64,000 bases of DNA, from contig NC_133043.1 in assembly GCF_048771995.1 (NCBI RefSeq), positions 9,070,501-9,134,500 of the forward strand, read 5' to 3'. The translations under genes and the position numbers were made by a program. The stretch is from Taeniopygia guttata (Eukaryota; Chordata; Aves; Passeriformes; Estrildidae). A model generated the notes under the pieces. It did not search any database. It worked only from the letters and a program-made list of their open reading frames with translations, and had not been told where the DNA came from. Every line of letters begins with the position of its first letter. Within the stretch, counting starts at the first letter, position 1. Of the stretch, positions 12,117-23,400 are shown in pieces.

Positions 12117-15100
12117 ATGTCGCTGGAGGATGGGGACCCGCTGAGGCCGAGGGGACAGCAGCTCAGCGCTGTCCCCCGGCTCATGGAGATGCGGGACCCC
12201 TCGCTCCGGACACCCGGTGGCAGCGGGACAGACGCGATGGCAGCAGTGGGTGACAAGGACGTGACCCCCGGAGGAGCCTCACAGCGAGAGTGGCAGCCCG
12301 AGGAAGCCCTGATGGCCGAGCTGGCGGAGCTGGTGAAGGAGGTGGTGAAGAGCAGCAGCTGGTGGGAGCGGCACGGCGTGGACATCAGCATCCTTGCCTG
12401 CAGCATCCTCCTGCTCCCAGCAGGTAACCCCGCTCAGCCCCTCAATCCATGCTGGCTCCCACTGCCTCCTGCTTGTGCTGGGAGCCTGTTGGCACCTGCT
12501 GGGGTTGTAACAACGCCACAGTAACACCTTCACCCCGTGACTTGGTGCGCCCTGACCCCACAGCAGGTGACAATGACACCTGGGGTACAGCCTGGGCTGA
12601 GGGGACAGTGTTATCACCTGAGGGGATGGTGCCCAGGCAGATGTGCACAGGGCAGGACAGTGGGTGATGTGTCCCACCACGGGACGTGGTGGTTTTGGTG
12701 GCAGTGGCCCTGGCTGTGGTGGGTGCAAGAGAAAACAGCTCAGCATGGGTCTCTGGTGGCATGGCTGGGAACTTCTCTTGCTGTTGAATTCCTGGGGATG
12801 CTGAAATCCTGGCAGAGTTATGACACCAGTGGAATCCCACATCCCAGAACTGTGGGGTGGGATCAGGCACCTGCAGCACTTGCTGCCATCGAGGCTGGAA
12901 GAGGCCAAATCTTCAGCACAAGGGTGAGTGTGGCTGGTCTAGTCACGAGGATGACGAGGAGGCAAACTCTGACTTGCATGGTTTAAATACCTGTAAGTAT
13001 GGCTGAAGAACAGGTTTAGGGCAGTGGCTGGCGTGTTTGGGTGTAGCAACACCTCCAGCCTGGCTCAGAGGGCTGCAGGACGTGTGCATGGCCCAGCTCC
13101 AGCCTGGCTGGTTTCTCCACAGGGTTCCTGTGCCTGCGGTCAGCCCAGGCCGTCCCTTTCCTGGCGGGTGTCCTCACCCTTGGCGTGGTGCATCACACCC
13201 TGACTGTCAAGGGCAGCCACCTGGCCAGCCACAATGCCTTGACCGAGTCCAAGTCCTGGGGCAAAGTGTGGGCTGTGTTCTTCATTGAGGTGAGTGGGGC
13301 AGCCCCCAAAAAACACCCCATCAGCACCTTGTGGTGGTGGGGAATATTTGGAATGGTGGGAAAGGTTTCTAGTGCTTAACTCCTAAAAGTCCATTTCCAG
13401 ACTGGTTTGGGGCTGTGGGGCTGTGGGGTGCTTCATTATGGTTTCAGAGCATAAAATGCAGGTTTCCCCAGGTTCTTCCCACACAAGCCCAAGCCAGACA
13501 GTGCCCAACCCTGGCACCACAACTTCTCTCTTTTCCCTCCCAGCTCTGCTCAGCTTTCACAGTCGAGCAGGCCACCTACAACCATGTGAAGCTCCACCAC
13601 GGCTACACCAACGTCATTGGCCTGGGGGACTCCAGCACGTGGAAACTTCCTTTCCTGAACCGCTACGTTTACATGTTCATCGCTCCTCTCGCAGTGCCCA
13701 TCCTCACCCCTCTGGTTGCACTTGGTAGGTGTCCCAGGTGCCTTGGGACAGGCTGCTGGGTGTGGGAAGCTTGTGACTGCCCAGGTCTCACCCCACCCAA
13801 GGGTCCTGCTTTGTTTGGAGGCATCACATGAACTACACCAGTCTCTGGTAGGACACTGCAGGAAGCGCAGGAGATGCTGCACTTGCCCTGGGAACCACAT
13901 CTTCTGCACCTACTTTCTGCTGGTGCTGAGAAAACACTTCACCTTTTCCTGTGCTGGATGTTGAAATCTCTGGCAAAAGCCATCATGATCCTGCAGCACC
14001 CCAAATCCATTCTCCTTTAACTCAGATCTGTGGCCATGAAGGGGTCAGTCTCACACGGGGGTCTCAGGTTGATCAGAGCACCACACAAGGTGGTCGTGTA
14101 CGGGGTGGTTTGGGGGCAGAGGGGGCCAGACACAAAGAGCTTGGGCAGGAAAGGTGGTGCTACAGGGAAATAATGGTTCAGAAAACAATCAGGGAGAAGA
14201 GCCCAGAAAGCAGCAAGAGGCTGGGAAAGCAAAGCTCTCCATGCTCATGACCCAGCTCTGGGCAGTGCCAAATGCACAAACAATGGCTTGGTAAATTGTA
14301 AGAAACGAAGGTGCATCCAAATCTCCTGAGTGATGTTGCACAGCCGGATCAGCTGCTCTGAGGAGTCTCTCAGACCCACACCCCAGCAGTTTTATAGGGT
14401 TTGGGCCAACCTGGAGGATGGGGAAAGTGAGTTCATGTGCTGGGCTGGGCTGGGCAGCCTGACTGCTGGAGCAGCAGTGGTGGGAGGGAAACAACAACAC
14501 CTCTGCCATGTGCTGCCTCCTCCTCCTTGTGCAGATTTATTGAGGAACGTGGAGTGGAAGGCAGCTCTCCGGACCCTCTGCTGTATGTTTCTGGGCTTTT
14601 ACTGCCACTACTGGCTCCTGCTCCACGTCTCGGGCTTCCAGTCGCCGTGGTCCGCCCTGCTCTGCATGCTGCTCACCCGCTCCCTCCTGGCCCATCCCTA
14701 CATCCATGTCAACATATTCCAGGTAGAGACCTGAAGCTTCAAGTTATCCCAACAGTGCTGAAGACAGGCAAGCCATCACCCAGTGCCCTGATGCTGCTAG
14801 CTGGAGCTTGTGTCACTAAAGGCACGTGGGTTCGGTTGTCACCTCCCTTGTGCTGATGTTGTCACCAGGAGGATCAGGCTGGTGGTGCTGGGTGGGAAGT
14901 GGTGGCCCTTGGGAAATGTCAGGGCAGATGAGTGCAAAGGGTGTGAGGATGGTGTCCCTGCAGTGCTGGCAGGACTGGGGGGCTGATGTGTTCCAGGTGG
15001 TGTTACAGGCCCTGGGGTGGGGAGAAGCTGCTGGCTCTGAGTGTGGATGTGCTGGGGGGACAGAGCCTGGGAGTTCTTGGTGGCTCCGTGGACAAACACA

Positions 15101-16419
15101 AGATGGGGTGACTTGAGGGACAAACCCAGCTTTTGGGCTGAGAGAGAGACCCCAAAATACGCTCTTTGTGCCCATACACAGGCAGAGCTGCCATGGGCTC
15201 TGCTGGGAAGAGACTGGGGAGGTGACAAATGCCACAGGGTGCCCACCCTGCCTCTCCTGCAGCACATTGGCCTCCCCATGTTCGCCGCCGACCGCAAACC
15301 CAAACGGATCCACCTCATGAGCCTGGGAGTCCTCAACCTGCCCCGAAACCCCCTCCTGGACTGGTCCTTCGGCCACTCACTCATCAGCTGCCACGTGGAG
15401 CATCACCTCTTCCCCAGCCTCTCTGACAACATGTGCCTGAAGGTGAGGTGACTCCACAGGGTGGCTGGGAGGTGACATGGGGACGAGAAATCCATCTTCC
15501 CACTGCCAGACCTGTCTGTGCCGCTCCTCCTCATGTTGGAAACCTCTCACTGCTTTGCAACAGTACCTAACCCATCTCCTGCCATCCCATTCCGGTTTCT
15601 CCTGGGTTTCTGCCTTCCAAGTCTAGGATCCTCCCAGTTTTTCCGTTGGGAAAATATCCCCAGTATTGCACAGTTCAGTTTTTGGTTCAGACAGCACCCA
15701 GGCAGCCCTCCTATTGCTCTGGTCATGCCCTTACTTGCTGCTCTGCGGTGCAGGCTGTGCTCAAAGCGTGGGCTCTGAGCACTGCCCAGCTGGAGGGGAT
15801 CCCAAGGCAAGTCTGTACTCCACCCTTCAGCACAGGATCACCACTCAGTGCTGTGCCCTCCTTTTCAGTGTCCTTTTCTTGAGCTCAGGGGCTGCCAGGA
15901 CCTACCTCCCTCAAAGAGGTGTTGCAGGGAAGGAGATAATTCAGCCTGTGGCAACCTCCCAGTCCCATCACCAAGCTGGCTGTGTGGGCACGATGGGTGT
16001 GAATGAGCATTCGTGACTGGCTCTCATTAAAAGCCTCATTAGGGCATCTCTCCTAATTTGGAGCCCTCCAAAGGCGTTTTGCCAGGGTGAACTCCCTGTG
16101 ATGCTGCAATTGGAAACCACCTTCCTCTTAATATTCACAGCAAAGATACCAGCTGCCTGCTGCAGCCCAGCTTTGGGCACGTGGGGTGGGTTTTCTGGGC
16201 ACGTTTCAGGCATCTCGTACAAACACCAGGGCATCCTGCACTGCAGTGACATTACCTTTGCCTCTGCAGATCAAACCCCTCGTCTCCCAGTACCTGAAGC
16301 AGAAGAAGCTGCCCTACAACGAGGACACCTACAGCTCCAGGCTCTGGCTCTTCCTGCAGAGATACGAGGAGCTGATGGTCCATGCTCCCCCCATAACGGA
16401 GCTGGTTGGCATCCAGTGA
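12117..16419 (+). CDS. FADS6: Fatty acid desaturase 6, six coding exons
   Basis: Predicted 390-residue membrane desaturase-like protein of the fatty acid desaturase family; substrate and regiochemistry of FADS6 are not well established. Coding exons are 12117-12423, 13123-13289, 13544-13724, 14535-14722, 15263-15442 and 16270-16419; all junctions are GT-AG and the reading phase closes. The three histidine boxes expected for a di-iron centre are present: HLASH at residues 135-139, HVKLHH at 172-177 and HVEHH at 325-329. Hydrophobic spans lie between them. The SSWWERHGVD stretch and the C-terminal PPITELVG closely match human FADS6, while the first 80 or so residues do not and are poorly conserved in the family. 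The protein is slightly longer than the human one (about 368). It lies upstream of FDXR on the same strand, as in mammals. Its introns show nothing else. No canonical poly(A) signal was seen soon after the stop. Confidence 0.95.
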
Positions 16420-16898
16420 GGGGCTGCAGCACTCGGGGGGTGCTTCCCACAGGGACAGTGGGAGGGATGGTTTTAGCAGCACCAACACCTCCATGAAGTC
16501 ACGGTGTGGGGAACATCCCTCCCTGAACTCTTGCTTTTGGCTAGCAAACGGTGCACAGAGCCATAGCAGGGGGAGAGCCGGGCGGTGAACCACCAGGGAC
16601 AGAAAAATCGGGGTTCCCCCACAGTTATTCCCAGCCAGGGCTTCGTTTTATCCGCTCTGCTTCCACACCTGGGGGGAGGAAGCCACCCCACCCCACCCGT
16701 GGGGGATGTGGCACTGCATCCAGGACATGCAGGATCTGCAGGATGGAGCTGCAGGTGGGGGTCTCAGGGAGGGGTGGGTGTGGGGAGGGGGCGGTGTCAC
16801 TGCTGCTTGTGCTTTGCTGACTTTGGGCTGAACCAGTCCTTTCTAGAAACAAAGATTTGGCAAGTTCAGCCTTAACACTTTGGGGTGAATTTCCTTTA

Positions 16899-16947
<49 letters not shown>

Positions 16948-18795
16948 GAGGAATTCTTACTGGTATCCTCTGTGCCCAGGGTGGGAGTGGGGGAAAGACC
17001 CTCACCCCAAGGGGGGTGTCTGTGTCGGGGTGCCAGAGGTGGCTGCAGACCTGGTCATTGCTATGGCAAGAATTTATCCAGGGAATCATCTGCCAGAGGC
17101 AGGCAGGTGTGCAGGGCTTGGGAGGCTTTCCCTGTTTAAGGAGGGTGAACTCTGCCCCCTGTGCTGCTGCCAGGGGCTGGGATGCTCACATGGCTGGCTC
17201 AAGCCACCCGTGGGAAGCTGTGTGTGTCTTCACCAGGCTGTCCCAGACAAAGTCCACCCCAGTGTCACAGTGGGGAGCTGGCAGCAGAAAAGGCCAAACT
17301 GGGAGCAGTGTGCCTTTGCTCTCAGCCTGGGGTTTTGCTCTTTGATTTGAGCTGTCCCCCCATCCAGGCTGGACCCCTGTAGTGCCACAGTGTGGATTTA
17401 TAAGGCTTCACAGGCAAATGTGTCCCAGGGATGCTCTGCCCTGGTCCTGGCCCTCAGGGTGAATGTCACAGCAGGCAATCCGTGGTGTTTTACTCCTCTT
17501 TTCCTCCACCAAGCCCAGGAGCACCCTCAGATGCTCTGGAGAAGTGTCCCTGTGCTGTGAGGCTGGAGCTGGGATGGCCGTGGCGTCCTTGTGCAGATGA
17601 TCCAGACTCAGAACAAGGAAGAGTGGCCCAAATGCATCCAGTGTGACCCCTTTGGCATCAGAAACGTTGAATTATTGATTTATCCCGGGCTGGGGCCCAG
17701 GGGCTGCTGGTGCACTGATCTGGTGGCATTGCCACCACTGTCCAGGCCCATGTGGGTCATCGATCCACGATGTTATGAAACAGCTAAAGGGCAAATTCCC
17801 ATCCTTTGAGCAGGGCTTGGGCTGGGTCTGTAGGCAGGGGAGCAGCTGTAGGGGTATGGCCTGAATGCTCTGGGGGCTCTAAGACCCTCCCCAGAGCCCC
17901 CTCCCATTCATTTCTCAATTGAGCATCAGAGATAAGATAAATGTAAAAAATTATTGGCATTCCCAGCTCCAGGAAGTGGATGAGGGACCATTAGAGGTTC
18001 TTTTGGTTCAGGCAGGGTAATCTTAACCTCACATGTTCCTATTTTTGGGCACAAAATGCTCTTTTGCCCGCTCCTGCTGCAAAGAGAAGAGCCCCAAAGT
18101 GTTCCCAGGCATTGGTCGGAGCAACAGCTCTTTTCCCAGCTGGATTTTATGGATGTTGTTCAAAGCAATGACACCTGAAGTCAAATGTTTGCAGGTCCCT
18201 CAGCCAGTGGGAGACAGCCTATGATTTGGGAAATAGATGGATTGTTCCCTGTCAGAACTGGTGGATACAGAAATTAATGGGAGAAATGGAGAATTCTGGG
18301 GGAAAAAAGGAGGATTCTGACTTGTGTGCTTGGAACCCTCCAAATTTAAACCAGCTGCTTTTGTGGATGACTCTGTGGTGATATTTGGAGCCTTCAGCCT
18401 TGCCTCTCTGGGCAGTGAGTGCTGTGCTGAGCTGAGGATGGGGTTTGGAGCTGTTGGAATTCCTGATCCTCTCCACAACCCCCTGAAGGAGCGGGTGCAG
18501 AACAGGCACAGAGCCAGCTGCCATTTCCAGCGTGCCTTTGCAGAAAGCCATTTACTAATTTCTAAGACCAGGAGAGAAAATGTGTGAACTTTATGATCCA
18601 TATTAACAACCAGCTCCTGGCTGTCAACTCCTCATGGTCTTAATTGCATTTAAAAAGCCCCGTCAAGCACTTGCCTGCGTGCTCTGGCATCTGACCAACT
18701 TTAAATGTCTGCTGGGCCTGCTGAGAGGATTTTTCTGTCTGGTGTGTTGCGCAGGGGCTGAACCAAGATGGGATGTGGTGCTCCTGCATGGGAGG
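16420..18795. other. FADS6 downstream region
   Basis: This must include the FADS6 3' untranslated region, but there is no AATAAA in the first 2 kb, so its end is unclear; the first one is at 19223-19228, beyond the LTR. Apart from the poly-T run I see no gene or repeat. Confidence 0.5.
16901..16943. repeat. Poly-T run of 43
   Basis: An uninterrupted run of 43 T on the plus strand, about 480 bases after the FADS6 stop. Read on the minus strand it is a poly-A run, but the preceding sequence resembles no retrocopy or SINE I know. Confidence 0.95.
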
Positions 18796-18801
18796 TGAGA
18801 G

Positions 18802-19199
18802 TGTTATAAATTGAGGCGAATAATTTGATTCAGCCTTTTAAGATCAATTAATAATTTTATTAATTACAGCAAGCGATAGCAAGCAAACAGCGCTGGGTGC
18901 AGCTGTGTTCCGCCAAAAGCTGACAACCTTTCCTTCTCTTCAGTCCCTTTTTATCCTGCAGAAGTGGGGGTGATGGGTCTCCTTCCACCGTGGTTATCAG
19001 TTCCAGCAACGATGGGTTTCCACTGCAGTTATCAGTTCCAGCCAGTCCTGCAAAATCTTTCACAATCTTTGTTTGTGGTTACCAGTCAAGCCTGCAAATT
19101 CCATGTCCCGACTTCCCCCCCTCTTATCCTAATTTATACTTTTGATGAACAAACAAGTCAATGCAGTTCCTCACAAGAGCACCAGCATTTGAAATGCGC
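18802..19199 (-). mobile_element. Probable solo LTR of an endogenous retrovirus
   Basis: Read on the minus strand this roughly 400 bp piece has LTR order: an A/T-rich core promoter element (about 18948-18956), then an AATAAA signal (18856-18861), then a short end of about 50 bases finishing in TATAACA. The hexamer TGAGAG flanks both proposed ends (18796-18801 and 19200-19205), as a 6 bp target duplication would; ERVK-type elements make 6 bp duplications. No internal retroviral genes are next to it, so it is a solo relic. The far end is less certain. Family is inferred from structure only; age cannot be given without copies to compare. Confidence 0.6.
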
Positions 19200-19459
19200 T
19201 GAGAGATGGGGATGAAAGAGGAAATAAAGCAGAGACCATGGGGACGCTGGGGCAGGAGTTCTCTCAGCATAATTTATCCACACTCTCTGGCATTAATGTT
19301 TTACTCTTTATCCAAGGATGCTGCGGTTCTCTCCTGGCAAGAGCAGGGTCGCTGTGCAGCGCATGGGTAGAATCAGCCTGAGGTTGGCTTTCCCCGGCAG
19401 ACCTCGGCAGCTGGTCGCTTTTTGGGCGACAAAGGGCTCAGGCAATTAGCAGCATCCGC

Positions 19460-19736
19460 GTTAATGATGCTGCGGGAGCGCGGCGGGTACCGCGGTCCTC
19501 CCACCATAGAGAGCGGCGGTGCGAGCGGCACTTCCGTCCCTCCTCTCTATGGTACCCCCGCGCTTCCGGTCAGCCGCCGTGGGAACGGCGAGCTGCCATT
19601 GGCTGTCGCGGCGGGGGGCGGGGCCAGCCGGCGGCGAGGAGGCGGGGTTATGCTAAGCAGGGTGCGGTGCCGCCTCGCGATTGGTCGGCGAGGAGGAGGG
19701 GCGGGGCCCGGCGGCTGCGGCGGAACCCGGCCCGGG
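19460..19736 (+). promoter_or_regulatory. FDXR CpG-island core promoter
   Basis: Features typical of a TATA-less housekeeping promoter: ATTGG (inverted CCAAT) at 19598-19602 and 19680-19684, GC boxes GGGGCGGGG at 19615-19623 and 19698-19706 plus a further GC box near 19641-19647, and ETS-type CTTCCG motifs at about 19531 and 19563. ETS factors of the GABP/NRF-2 class commonly drive nuclear genes for mitochondrial proteins, which fits FDXR. An 11 bp perfect inverted repeat (19503-19513 with 19543-19553) surrounds the first ETS motif. The start site probably lies between 19.6 and 19.75 kb. Confidence 0.7.
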
Positions 19737-20417
19737 AGAAGCGGGACAGGAGCGGGACAAACGGGATAAGCGGGACAGGAGCGGGACAGGAGCGGGACAA
19801 GCGGGGCAGGAGCGAGATAAGCGGGGCAGGAGCGGAACAGGACCGGGATAAGCGGGGCAGGAGCGGGACAGGAGCGGGATAAGCGGGATAAGCGGGGCAG
19901 GAGCGGGATAACCGGGGCAGGAACGGGATAACCGCGGCAGGAGCGGGATAACCGCGGCAGGAGCGGGATAACCGGGACAGGAACGGGATAAACGCGGCAG
20001 GAGCGGGATAACCGCGGCAGGAGCGGGATAAGCGGGTCAGGAGCGGGATAACCGGGACAGGAGCGGGATAACCGGGACAGGAGCGGGATAACCGCGGCAG
20101 GAGCGGGACAAACGGGGCAGGAGCGGGATAACCGCGGCAGGAGCGGGACAAACGGGGCAGGAACGGGATAACCGCGGCAGGACCGGGATAACCGGGACAG
20201 GAGTGGGATAACCGCGGCAGGAGCGGGATAACCGGGGCAGGAGCGGGATAACCGGGACAGGAGCGGGATAACAGGGGCAGGAGCGGGATAACCGGGGCAG
20301 TAGCGGGATAACCGGGACAGGAGCGGGATAACCGCGGCAGGAGCGGGACAGGCGGGGCAGGAGCGGGATAACCGCGGCAGGAGCGGGATAACCGGGACAG
20401 GAACGGGATAACCGCGG
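19737..20417. repeat. 20 bp minisatellite in the FDXR leader
   Basis: The first 160 bases mix about 9, 11 and 20 bp units of the GAGCGGGACAG/CGGGATAAG type. From 19901 to 20400 there are 25 consecutive copies in strict 20 bp register of the kind GAGCGGGATAACCGGGGCAG, with a final partial copy to 20417. Variation is mostly at a few bases (CCGCGG, CCGGGA or CCGGGG). It sits between the promoter motifs and the FDXR start codon, so it is probably transcribed as 5' untranslated RNA. A 317-codon minus-strand open frame across it is a by-product of the periodicity. Confidence 0.95.
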
Positions 20418-20425
20418 TTATCCCG
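20404..20425. repeat. 22 bp perfect palindrome before the FDXR start codon
   Basis: The last, partial minisatellite unit is followed by its own inverted copy, centred on CCGCGG, giving a perfect 22 bp palindrome that ends two bases before the FDXR ATG at 20428. In RNA it would form an 11 bp self-complementary structure or allow pairing with any of the upstream repeat units. Confidence 0.95.
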
Positions 20426-20427
20426 CC

Positions 20428-23400
20428 ATGGCCGGTGCGGGCAGGCTCCGTGCCGGCCCCGGCCCCGGGCGGCTCCCGTGGCCTCACGCCCTGCCCGCCG
20501 CTCTCCCCGCGGCCCTGCGGCGGTGGCTGTCCTCGCCTGCCCCGCCGCCCCGGGTCTGCGTGGTGGGCAGCGGCCCCGCCGGCTTCTACACGGCTCAGCA
20601 CATCCTCAAGGTACCGCCCGGGGAGGCATCCCTGCCCTGCCCGGCTCGCAGCGGGGTCTGGGGTGGTTTGTGGGCTCCTGGCCCTGCTTCAGCCAGGTTG
20701 GTGTTGTTGGGCTGCTTGGGGCTGCCCAGAATCCACAAGGTTCTTCTGAGCTGCTTTGGTTGGGGTCGGTAGCGCAGCTTTCATCCCTGCTTTCATCCCT
20801 GCCCTGTGCCTGGGTCATCCACTCAGGACTCAGGTTGGTTGCTGTGAGTTCATCCCAAGTAATTCTTCTAGAATCAGATAATCAGGAGGAATCTGCCTCG
20901 CTCAAAGCTGTTGTCACCCAGCAGGAATGACATAAACTGTATGTTTAAAAGTGGATCCGTGGGACCTGCTCTCCTCCCTTCTCCTTCCCCAGCAGAATTA
21001 AGGCACATGGGTGATGCTTTACCTTGTGTCTGCAAATTTCAGTGCTCTGGGCAGTCAGGTCTGTTGGGAATGAGACCTGAACACAGAACTGGGCTAATGG
21101 CACCCTGCAGAGATACAGCAGCTTAACCCCATCATTAAACGGTGCTGTGTTGTCTCTGAAATGTGTTGGAAAATAGCTGTTACTAAGCCTCAGGGACGAA
21201 TTTCAGGGCTGCTTAATCTCGGGAAGAGGCTGACTCAAAATACAAGATAACAAAAGCCTTGCAACCAAGCATCTGTCTACGGCTCTGACCCTGAGGTGAC
21301 TGAGCCCAGGCCATCTCAGGGCATGGGCATCTCTGCTGGGGACTGGCAGATGTCTGGCAGGTCCCCCAGCACCCAGGGTGCTGGTTCCCAGCTGGCATGG
21401 GTGCTCCGTGATCAGCCCCCCAGGTATTGGATGCCCACCAGGTTAGTGTAGAAAAGGAGCTCAGGTCTGGCTAGGGAGATGAAGCCCCGTGAGATGGACT
21501 CAATGGTGGTTGGGGTCACTGTGCTACATCTTGCAGTCTGAGCTGGCAGTAAGGAAAAGTCTGGAAGAGGCTGTTCCTGGCTTGCTGCAGCCCATCCTCC
21601 TGCCCTGTGTTTCCTCCAGCTGCAGAGGAGTGTTGCTAGGCTCCTGTGACCTTTCTGTCCTCATCCCAGCTGTGACTTTCTTCTCCTGCAGCACCATGGT
21701 GGAGCCCTGGTGGACATCTATGAGAAGCTGCCCGTTCCCTTTGGGCTTGTGCGTTTTGGAGTGGCCCCAGACCACCCTGAGGTGAAGGTTGGTGCTGGCT
21801 CCCTGCCCTTGCCGGTGTGGTTGAGTGTGGTGACAGTGGTGGGTGCAGCTGAGGTGGTCACTGTCCCCCCTGGTGCCCAGGCTCTCTGTGACATGGAGCT
21901 GTCAGGACAGAGAGGTCCAGATCTCCTTCTGGTCCGTGCTACGGGTGGCATGGGACACCTGGATAGGGGCTCAGGACAGCGGGCCAGAACCAGGGGCTTG
22001 TGATGGGAAGTGCTGCTCCCAGCGCTGGTCAGCCTGGCCCAGAGCAAGGCCAAGGAGCACAGATGGGTTTCTGTGTCCCTGGGCTGCTCATTGCTGCTGC
22101 TGTTTGCCCCTCAAGCAGTTCCCATCCTGGGAACACACAGATCTCCTCATGGGGGCCGTGCAGTTGGGCTGTAGGTGCTCTCCTGGACAAGGAAAAGTTA
22201 ACCCAAGGATTTCCCAACCATTTTCCTTTGCCTGGCAGTGAGTTGTACCCAGGAGTATCTGCTGTATCTGAGCTGGAGTGGAGGTGGTTGGAAGTGTAGG
22301 AGACAGGAGATCCAGACACAGCAGTATGTTGCAGTGGTTTCCTCTAGTCCCTGGAGATCCAAAGACCAAAATGCCTGGATCCTTTTGTGTGGGAGGGGAG
22401 GAATGGACATGCTGCAGACACTGCCCCAGCTGCTATGGAGGTGTCTGTCTGTCCCCGGCTGAGTCCATCTGGGGCTGCAGGGGTGGGAGTGCTGGTTCTG
22501 CTGTGTAGCCCTGATGGTCAGAAGAAAAAGGTCTGGATGCCATCCTGCCCTGCATCCTCTCTTGAGGAGGTGGCTTTCAGGAAGGGTTGAGATGAGATGC
22601 CAGCAGAGGGGCCGGGTGGGCTGCGAGCTTCACTTTTGGGAAGGAGTTTTCCACTGAAGCGGGGTTTATTCTGAGGGGCTGAATGTACTTGGGAAGATCC
22701 TGTCATCCCCAGGTGGGTGCAAAATATGAATTTTCCTTTCACAAAGAGTGGTGGAGAGAGTACCAAGTCCCAGCTGTGCTTATCTCCCTGTGAGTTATCT
22801 CTGGCTGTTGGTAGATAAGAGTCTCGGAATAACTCGGCTGAGGCGGTGAAGCGTCTCAAGGCTGGAGGGGATCACAGGGATCTCCTGGGAACAGCAGTTT
22901 GGGCCTGGCTGTGGGTGTAACGGGGGGTCTGTGGTCTCTGCAGAACGTGATCCACAGCTTCACGCAGACGGCGCGCTCGGAGCGCTGCGCCTACTACGGG
23001 AACGTCACCGTGGGACGGGACGTGACGGTGCCGGAGCTGCAGCGGGCGTACCACGCCGTGGTGCTGGTGGGTACCCAAACCTGCGTGTCCAGCAGTCCTG
23101 GGGAAGGGCTGCAGGGTTATTCTCCACTGGGGTGTTGGGAAGAGTGTTTAGCTGAGGTATTTCTGCCTTGTTACCATGGGAAACTCTTCCCAGCCTTGGG
23201 ACAGCTCAGATGTTCCCAGGCTTGTCCAAAGCTCTTGCAGGGGGCATTTTCTGAGCTTGACATCAAGTGCAGGTCTCTGAAACCTCCCCCAGTGCTGGTC
23301 AGTGCTTATTTTAGCCTGCCATGGATTTGTCCTTGCTGCTCAGTCCTCAGCTTGTCATGCTCTGCCTTGGACCAAGGACGTCGAACTTGGCTCTGGAGCA

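Noticed and set aside
16901-16943. Poly-T run as the tail of a minus-strand retrocopy or SINE
   Set aside because: The sequence expected before the tail resembles no known gene or element, and no target duplication was seen.
19648-20601. Minus-strand open frame of 317 codons with a repeating Pro/Leu/Ser/Arg pattern
   Set aside because: It is the 20 bp minisatellite read in a frame without stops; the 60-base period gives a 20-residue repeat. It overlaps FDXR exon 1 antisense and resembles no protein.
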